Part shown: positions 59,742 to 64,000 of the stretch, piece after piece
Numbering within the stretch: position 1 is the stretch's first letter
How the letters are laid out: each line of letters opens with the position of its first letter
NCBI GenBank assembly: GCA_002483445.1
Contig: DLHY01000141.1
Location: 86,316-150,315, forward strand
Source: Blastocatellia bacterium UBA7656
GTDB taxonomy: Bacteria; Acidobacteriota; Blastocatellia; UBA7656
Length of the DNA stretch: 64,000 nucleotides
Direction of reading: 5' to 3'
Translations under genes and position numbers: made by a program
The notes under the pieces: model-generated
Seen by the model: only the letters and a program-made list of their open reading frames with translations
The model's database searches: none
Told to the model about the DNA's origin: nothing

Positions 59742-59787
59742 AAAAAAACCGAAAGCCGTCGGCATCAAACTGACGCCGACGGCTTTC
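59742..59787 (-). terminator. Strong intrinsic terminator (minus strand)
   Basis: GAAAGCCGTCGGC (59751-59763) pairs perfectly with 59775-59787; on the minus strand the stem is followed by a run of seven T. It ends the transcript carrying the RDD gene and the small frame after it. Confidence 0.8.
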
Positions 59788-59810
59788 AAGCTTGATGCTG
59801 TTTGAAATTT

Positions 59811-59936
59811 TCAAGGCCCCTTGATTTCAGTATCGACGGGCGTGACCAGTCGACATTGCGCGCAATCGCGCTGCATGTGCTGCGCGGCCATCGGCGCGGG
59901 CTTATGAACTGGTCTGGCTATAAGGATAAATTTCAT
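59811..59936 (-). CDS. Possible 41-residue small protein
   Basis: A short frame (MKFILIARPVHKPAPMAAQH…) between the RDD gene and a strong terminator on the same strand, with GAAGGCG upstream. Its position just before the terminator is the main support. Confidence 0.35.
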   Translation of the reverse strand: MKFILIARPVHKPAPMAAQHMQRDCAQCRLVTPVDTEIKGP

Positions 59937-59995
59937 GTTTTTACGCCTTCGTTCTATACGGCAGACAGGATGATAGCGTTTCACAGGAATCGAGG

Positions 59996-60787
59996 TCAAT
60001 CAAAATATTTTGACTGAGCGCGGTGCTGGCGCTCGATTTCTTCCAGCACCGCTTCGGGCGCGAGTTGCTGATAAGGAATGCCCAGTTTCAAGGCTATGGG
60101 TTGAGCTATGCGCACAGCGAGTTGAGTGCGGCCCGGCTCGATTAGCTCGAAGCGACGCTTGAGAAAAGTTTCAATGGCGCGAATCTCGCGCTCGGTAAGC
60201 TGACGAGTGTCGGCGGCGAAAGGCGACGAGACGGCCCGCTCCATTCGCTTCTGCTCAAGATCGGATATGCGGATTATCTCCTGAAGCGAGGGGGCTTCGG
60301 TGGCTCGCTCCTTGACGACGACCGTGCCTGCCACGAAATCGCCTATGCGTTTGGAGCGCGCGCTGAAGATGATCGATATGACTCCGATAGCATAAGAGGG
60401 GGGCGGCATGAAATCGAGCGCGAGGCGGAGCAGGTTTCTGACGAAGACTTCGAAGAAGCGAACCGGGCGGCCATCCTCGCGCACCACTCTCAATCGCATG
60501 ATTCGCTTGCCCGGAGTCTGGCCGTTCCAGATGGTTTCGAAGACGACGAAGTAGCCCCAGTAAATAGCGAACAGCAAGAGTACGGTGATTGCCGCCGTCC
60601 AGACGCTCAACCCGTTAAACAAATTCCAGTCGGTCAGCGCCCCGGCTATGAGCAGTATGATTATGCCCGCGACTATCTGGATGAGATGGTCTATGGCGGA
60701 AGCCAGAAAGCGATTGCCGACATTGGCAAGCACATAGTGGAGTTCCACTCGTTCGGGCGTTTCGATTATCAGTTCGTCGTCCAGCAT
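59996..60787 (-). CDS. RDD-family membrane protein
   Basis: A protein of 263 residues. RDD domain with three TM helices (LIQIVAGIIILLIAGALTDW, WTAAITVLLLFAIYWGYFVV, and a third near PPPSYAIGVISIIFSA), signature GQTPGKRIMRLRVV, then a soluble C-terminal helical part of about 90 residues. It belongs to the larger acidobacterial/actinobacterial RDD type. It lies downstream of tmk with a repeat hairpin in between. Confidence 0.85.
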   Translation of the reverse strand: MLDDELIIETPERVELHYVLANVGNRFLASAIDHLIQIVAGIIILLIAGALTDWNLFNGLSVWTAAITVLLLFAIYWGYFVVFETIWNGQTPGKRIMRLRVVREDGRPVRFFEVFVRNLLRLALDFMPPPSYAIGVISIIFSARSKRIGDFVAGTVVVKERATEAPSLQEIIRISDLEQKRMERAVSSPFAADTRQLTEREIRAIETFLKRRFELIEPGRTQLAVRIAQPIALKLGIPYQQLAPEAVLEEIERQHRAQSKYFD

Positions 60788-60792
60788 GGCTT

Positions 60793-60850
60793 AGTGATAA
60801 GTGATGAGTGATGAGCAGAAGCGACTCAATGCTCATCACTCATTACTGAT
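60793..60850. repeat. GTGATGA-type heptamer repeat, two arms
   Basis: Left arm TAGTGATAAGTGATGAGTGA (60792-60811 and on), right arm CTCATCACTCATTACTGA (60833-60850). It overlaps the 3' end of tmk. Confidence 0.75.
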
Positions 60851-61488
60851 TTAATCATAGGGGCGACTATCGCCATAGTTTTTTCGTGCGTCTCGCGGGC
60901 GGAAGCCGATGAGTCGATTATGCGAATGCGCTCAGGGTGCGCGCGGGCCAGCTTCAAATATCCTTCGCGCACGCGGTGATGAAACTCGCGCGCTTCGTCT
61001 TCGAATCTCGTCATGCCGCGCTCCGATTCAATCGCCGTCTGACGCGCCTTGAGTCGCGCGCTCGCCGCCTCCGGCTCGATGTCGAACAGTATAGTCAGAT
61101 CGGGACAGAGTCCGCCTGTCGCTAGGTGATTTAGCTCCGCGATGACTTCGAGGTCAAGCCCTCGCCCGTAGCCCTGAAACGCGGTGGTCGAATCAGTGTA
61201 GCGGTCAGAGATGACTATGCGGCCCGCCTCAATCGCCGGTCGCACAAACTCCGCGACGTGTTGCGCCCGGTCAGCGGCGTAGAGCATCAATTCGGCCAGA
61301 GGCGCAAGCCCCGCGCTTGCGTTGGCCAAAACGATATCGCGCACCCTTTCGCCTATGAGAGTGCCGCCCGGCTGACGAGTGATGATGAAATCCACTCCGC
61401 GCTCATCGAGAGTTCTGGAGAGCATTTCCAGTTGTGTACTCTTGCCGCAGCCGTCTATGCCTTCAAGTGTTATGAACAATCCAGGCAT
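60826..61488 (-). CDS. tmk: Thymidylate kinase
   Basis: A protein of 220 residues, the usual length. P-loop EGIDGCGKST, the DRY motif ISDRYTDSTTAFQG, and TRQPGGT in place of the usual TREPGGT (Glu to Gln). It phosphorylates dTMP to dTDP. The last residues are encoded by a GTGATGA-type repeat. Essential housekeeping gene; other organisms often have it near DNA polymerase III delta-prime genes, not seen here. Confidence 0.94.
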   Translation of the reverse strand: MPGLFITLEGIDGCGKSTQLEMLSRTLDERGVDFIITRQPGGTLIGERVRDIVLANASAGLAPLAELMLYAADRAQHVAEFVRPAIEAGRIVISDRYTDSTTAFQGYGRGLDLEVIAELNHLATGGLCPDLTILFDIEPEAASARLKARQTAIESERGMTRFEDEAREFHHRVREGYLKLARAHPERIRIIDSSASARETHEKTMAIVAPMIKSVMSDEH

Positions 61489-61497
61489 AAAGAAGAA

Positions 61498-61534
61498 GAC
61501 AGAAGTCAGAAGTCAGAAGTCAGAAGTCAGAATA
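61498..61534. repeat. CAGAAGT heptamer repeat
   Basis: Four to five CAGAAGT units between tmk and hfq; an opposed copy (GACTTCT) lies at 61676-61698, so the pair can form a long stem around about 140 bases. Confidence 0.88.
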
Positions 61535-61675
61535 AAAGCTGTTCACTGCCCGCCGCCCATGACGTTTCACCTTTTCAGCGAGTTGACTCCAGCGGCCTAA
61601 CTACTCAAGAGTGACCCGCGAGAGCCGAAAGGATACAGAAGATAAAAGTCGAGAGCAACAAGTAAAACACCAACC

Positions 61676-61698
61676 CTTCTGACTTCTGACTTCTGTCT
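61676..61698. repeat. GACTTCT heptamer repeat, inverted copy
   Basis: Three GACTTCT units, complementary to 61498-61534, just before the hfq stop. Confidence 0.85.
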
Positions 61699-61705
61699 CC
61701 TCTCA

Positions 61706-62020
61706 CTATTCTGTCGCTGCTGGCGACGGTGTTTCCTGTTCCGAGGGATGCTCGCGCTCGCGATCAGATGAATGACTGCTGCGTCCGTAGTAAGATTCGC
61801 GGCCTCCTCCGCGCGGAAGCGATACAGTCGAGACTGCGTGCTTGAAAATCAACTGCTCCTGCGACCCGGCTTCCAGTATCAGCGAATACTTGTCGAAGCT
61901 CTTGATCCTCCCCGTCAGCTTGACGCCGCTCATCAGATAAATCGTTACGTTGACCCGTTCTTTGCGCGCAGTGTTGAGAAAGCTGTCTTGTATTGTGTTT
62001 TGTTGCGATGCTTTTTCCAT
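61706..62020 (-). CDS. hfq: RNA chaperone Hfq
   Basis: A protein of 104 residues. Sm1 motif (VTIYLMSGVKLTGRIKSFDKYSLIL) and Sm2 with the Hfq-specific IFKHAVSTV (usual YKHAIST). Short disordered Ser/Glu/Arg tail. A hexameric RNA chaperone for sRNA regulation. GGGGG lies upstream of the ATG. Confidence 0.95.
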   Translation of the reverse strand: MEKASQQNTIQDSFLNTARKERVNVTIYLMSGVKLTGRIKSFDKYSLILEAGSQEQLIFKHAVSTVSLPRGGGRESYYGRSSHSSDREREHPSEQETPSPAATE

Positions 62021-62203
62021 TCATTTAGCCCCCAGGCAAAAGTTTCAAAGGTGATTGAAAGCTAACATAAACCATACCGAGCGGCAAGGCTTGGCCCGTA
62101 GCTGCTTGACACCTCTCCGACCATCATATACATACTAAGGTTTTATCTTTCGCAGAGTCGTCGCTGCCTGAATGACGACTCTCTGAAAGAATGGCGGTCA
62201 GTG

Positions 62204-62300
62204 TAGGGAACAGGTGACAGGTGACAGGGGACAGGCGGGAAATCTTCCGATCTGTAACCTGTAACCTGTTCCCTGTCCCCTCTTGACTCCTGACTTCTGC
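62204..62300. repeat. CAGGTGA-type repeat hairpin plus GACTTCT unit
   Basis: Left arm CAGGTGA twice and CAGGGGA (about 62210-62236), right arm GTAACCT twice, GTTCCCT and GTCCCC (62254-62280), then CTGACTTCTG. It forms the leader of the next gene. Confidence 0.85.
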
Positions 62301-62317
62301 TTTTCGAGGAGAAAATC

Positions 62318-63283
62318 GTGTTAGTTCTAAGACCTTCATCTCCGCTCGGCATCGCCCGACCGGTTCGCGCATTCACACTGAAAGCAATCGAGGCAAAAGC
62401 GCCGTCGAAAAAATCTCAACCCTCAGAGCCTTTCATAGATGAAGGGCTTCCAATACCCGAAGCTTACCCGGTCGACCTCATACGCGCTCTGCTTCAAGAC
62501 CCTTTTCGGATATTCATTTACTGGAAAGTGCGCGAAGAGAGTTTGAAGGCGCTCACTCGGTATTTTTCCGAAGAAGACGCGGCCACATTTCGCGTCGTGT
62601 TGAAGCTCATCGAGATCAGAGGCGGACACGAAGCTTTCTTCGATGTCGAACCCAGTGGCCGCTACTGGATGACGGTCTTTCCCGACCGCGATTATGAATT
62701 CGAAATAGGAGTCCGCTCTTCAATTCACGGTTACGTCCGCCTGGTTCGCTCCAATCGCGTTCACGCGCCGCGAGGAACCGTCGCTCCCACGCCCGCCGTT
62801 GAACCTGAGTACCGCGTCACACCGCAGCAGTTCGCCCGGATAATAGAAGCGTCGGGTTTTTCCGCCGAGCAGGCGATGCGATTGACTATATCAGCAACGG
62901 AGCGCGCAGAGGGGCTTGCCGAGCAGGCTCTCGGCAGTCTTCCCGAATCTTTGCAGGCGGCCATCCCGGTTGCGGCAGCGGGCGAAGCTCTCTCGCCGGA
63001 TATGATCGAGCGAATGCCTGAACCCCTTCGCAGTGAGTTGATGAAACTGCTTGAGGGAAGCGGCGGGCTGGTCGCTTCTGCCGGACTGATGCACTACCTG
63101 CCTGAGATGATGCGCCAGTCCATCGAAGACGAAAGCGAATGGATAGAAGACCGCCTTCATCCGCTGCGCATCGCGCCGAGATATTTTGCGGGCGGAAGCG
63201 AACAGGTAGCCTTGCCTTCGGAGAAAGTGCGCTGGCCCGCTCTCCCGCAAGTCCCAGGCTCGTTTCAGCCCGATAGAGGTTAG
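62318..63283 (+). CDS. DUF4912-domain protein
   Basis: A protein of 321 residues. DUF4912 (about 55-150: DLIRALLQDPFRIFIYWKVREE … RYWMTVFPDRDYEFEIGV), in the same relation to a glycogen-type glycoside hydrolase seen in many cyanobacteria and Acidobacteria. C-terminal half helical and probably disordered in part. GTG start with GAGGAG upstream. The GH57 gene lies just downstream (after a small gene), suggesting a shared role in storage glycan metabolism. Confidence 0.8.
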   Translation: MLVLRPSSPLGIARPVRAFTLKAIEAKAPSKKSQPSEPFIDEGLPIPEAYPVDLIRALLQDPFRIFIYWKVREESLKALTRYFSEEDAATFRVVLKLIEIRGGHEAFFDVEPSGRYWMTVFPDRDYEFEIGVRSSIHGYVRLVRSNRVHAPRGTVAPTPAVEPEYRVTPQQFARIIEASGFSAEQAMRLTISATERAEGLAEQALGSLPESLQAAIPVAAAGEALSPDMIERMPEPLRSELMKLLEGSGGLVASAGLMHYLPEMMRQSIEDESEWIEDRLHPLRIAPRYFAGGSEQVALPSEKVRWPALPQVPGSFQPDRG

Positions 63284-63393
63284 AGGCTGGTTGTCAGGCT
63301 TGGCTCTCTCCGCGTGAATATCGAGAAACAAGTGTTCGAGCCTCTATTGCCTCACTTCAGAACGCAAGATAGTCTCTGTCTGAGGATAATCAA

Positions 63394-63732
63394 ATGAATC
63401 CGAAAGAAAGAGAAGAGTGGAAGACTACAAGGGCTAACGGCTTCGCCAGATTCGTACTTTCAAAGTTGACTTCGGCCTTTTATTTATGCACGGTTTTAAC
63501 GATAGGCAAACTCGTCGCACCTCTTCTGACCTCTCGCCCAAAGCCGCCTTTCAGTGAGTTGGTTTTCTACTGGATCGTTTCTTTCAGCTTCTTTTCTATA
63601 TTTGGAAGCATTTATGCAGCAGTGAAATGGGTAAGGAACGAAGATAAATACTTTTGGGGCTATGTGGGAGAGAAAAGAGACGCGAGCCGTGACGGATTGA
63701 AACTTTGGATGTTTATAGCGACTAACATCTGA
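63394..63732 (+). CDS. Small membrane protein (112 residues)
   Basis: Two to three hydrophobic helices (AFYLCTVLTIGKLVAPLLTS, ELVFYWIVSFSFFSIFGSIYAAV) with a short charged N-terminus and tail. GAGGAT precedes the ATG. No family recognised. Its last residues run into a CATCTGA repeat. Confidence 0.5.
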   Translation: MNPKEREEWKTTRANGFARFVLSKLTSAFYLCTVLTIGKLVAPLLTSRPKPPFSELVFYWIVSFSFFSIFGSIYAAVKWVRNEDKYFWGYVGEKRDASRDGLKLWMFIATNI

Positions 63733-63754
63733 CATCTGACATCTGACCACTGAC
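63726..63754. repeat. CATCTGA heptamer repeat
   Basis: Three CATCTGA units and a fourth degenerate one, directly upstream of the GH57 start codon, where the ribosome-binding site should be. Confidence 0.7.
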
Positions 63755-63755
63755 A

Positions 63756-64000
63756 ATGGAACAAGGACTTCTCGCCTTAATCCTTCACGCGCATCTGCCC
63801 TTCGTGCGTCACCCGGAATATCCAGAATTCCTCGAAGAAGAATGGCTCTTCGAAGCCATAAGCGAAACCTACATCCCTCTGCTTCACGTCTTCGACCGAC
63901 TGGCCGCCGAAGGCATTCGCGCCCGCGTAACAGTTGGGCTGACTCCGCCTCTGTGCGAAATGCTTGCAGACGATCTGCTTCAGGAGCGATACCTCGGCCA
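63756..64000 (+). CDS. GH57 glycoside hydrolase (branching-enzyme-like), 5' part
   Basis: The frame runs off the end of the window. MEQGLLALILHAHLPFVRHP and EFLEEEWLFEAISETYIPLL match the N-terminus of GH57/DUF1957 1,4-alpha-glucan branching enzymes, with the catalytic-domain HAHLPFVRH motif. Neighbouring DUF4912 supports the call. Only about 81 residues are visible. Confidence 0.8.
   Translation, partial: MEQGLLALILHAHLPFVRHPEYPEFLEEEWLFEAISETYIPLLHVFDRLAAEGIRARVTVGLTPPLCEMLADDLLQERYLG

Overview
The window looks like a chromosomal segment of an Acidobacteriota bacterium, probably close to Blastocatellia. This is inferred from gene content only: an Oar-type TonB-dependent receptor with an N-terminal carboxypeptidase-regulatory domain, a DUF3857/transglutaminase-fold protein, zinc-ribbon/FHA/Ser-Thr-kinase proteins, a TPR-Fis regulator, and a PTS that seems to consist only of HPr and EI. 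No rRNA gene or CRISPR array was found.

Layout. 1-1640: end of a frameshifted gene, then a TnpB-only IS200/IS605-type element directly upstream of the PTS genes. 1660-4463: HPr, enzyme I and a DUF1573 protein. 4468-4565: a tRNA-like sequence that folds as a selenocysteine-type (class II) tRNA but carries a Cys anticodon, GCA. 4579-9466 (minus): LolA-like lipoprotein-sorting protein, TPR/two-lobed aspartyl protease and Oar-like receptor. 9554-25017: a 15.4 kb integrated element bounded by a perfect 24-bp direct repeat. It carries a tyrosine integrase, excisionase-like proteins, a primase-polymerase, an HNH protein, a possible terminase-small-subunit-like protein, many small zinc-ribbon and coiled-coil proteins, a divergent control region and an AT-rich repeat-bearing non-coding block that could be its origin. 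It has no conjugation genes and no recognisable capsid or tail set, so it resembles a phage satellite or replicative island.

25053-37670 (plus): histidine kinase and response regulator, ATP sulfurylase, then a signalling cluster (FHA protein, Ser/Thr kinase-FHA, RDD protein, FHA-GAF-PP2C phosphatase, PflX-like radical SAM protein) and a TPR-Fis regulator. 37730-49942 (mostly minus): rimO, pgpA, an NadD-like nucleotidyltransferase, cinA, an inactive-looking trypsin-like/TonB-C protein, a YbjN-like protein, and an AttH-FtsX-ATPase ABC system. 50043-64000: hydrolases, a dual-specificity phosphatase, DUF3857 protein, threonine dehydratase-like enzyme, MFS transporter, RDD protein, tmk, hfq, a DUF4912 protein and the start of a GH57 glycoside hydrolase.

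A second theme is a family of short tandem repeats (7- to 9-mers, often as two opposed arms forming hairpins). They recur at more than a dozen places, mostly between 42 and 64 kb. They lie in intergenic spacers but also inside reading frames, in frame: the FtsX permease, the AttH signal region and the histidine-kinase C-terminus. They resemble in style the heptameric STRR repeats of cyanobacteria.
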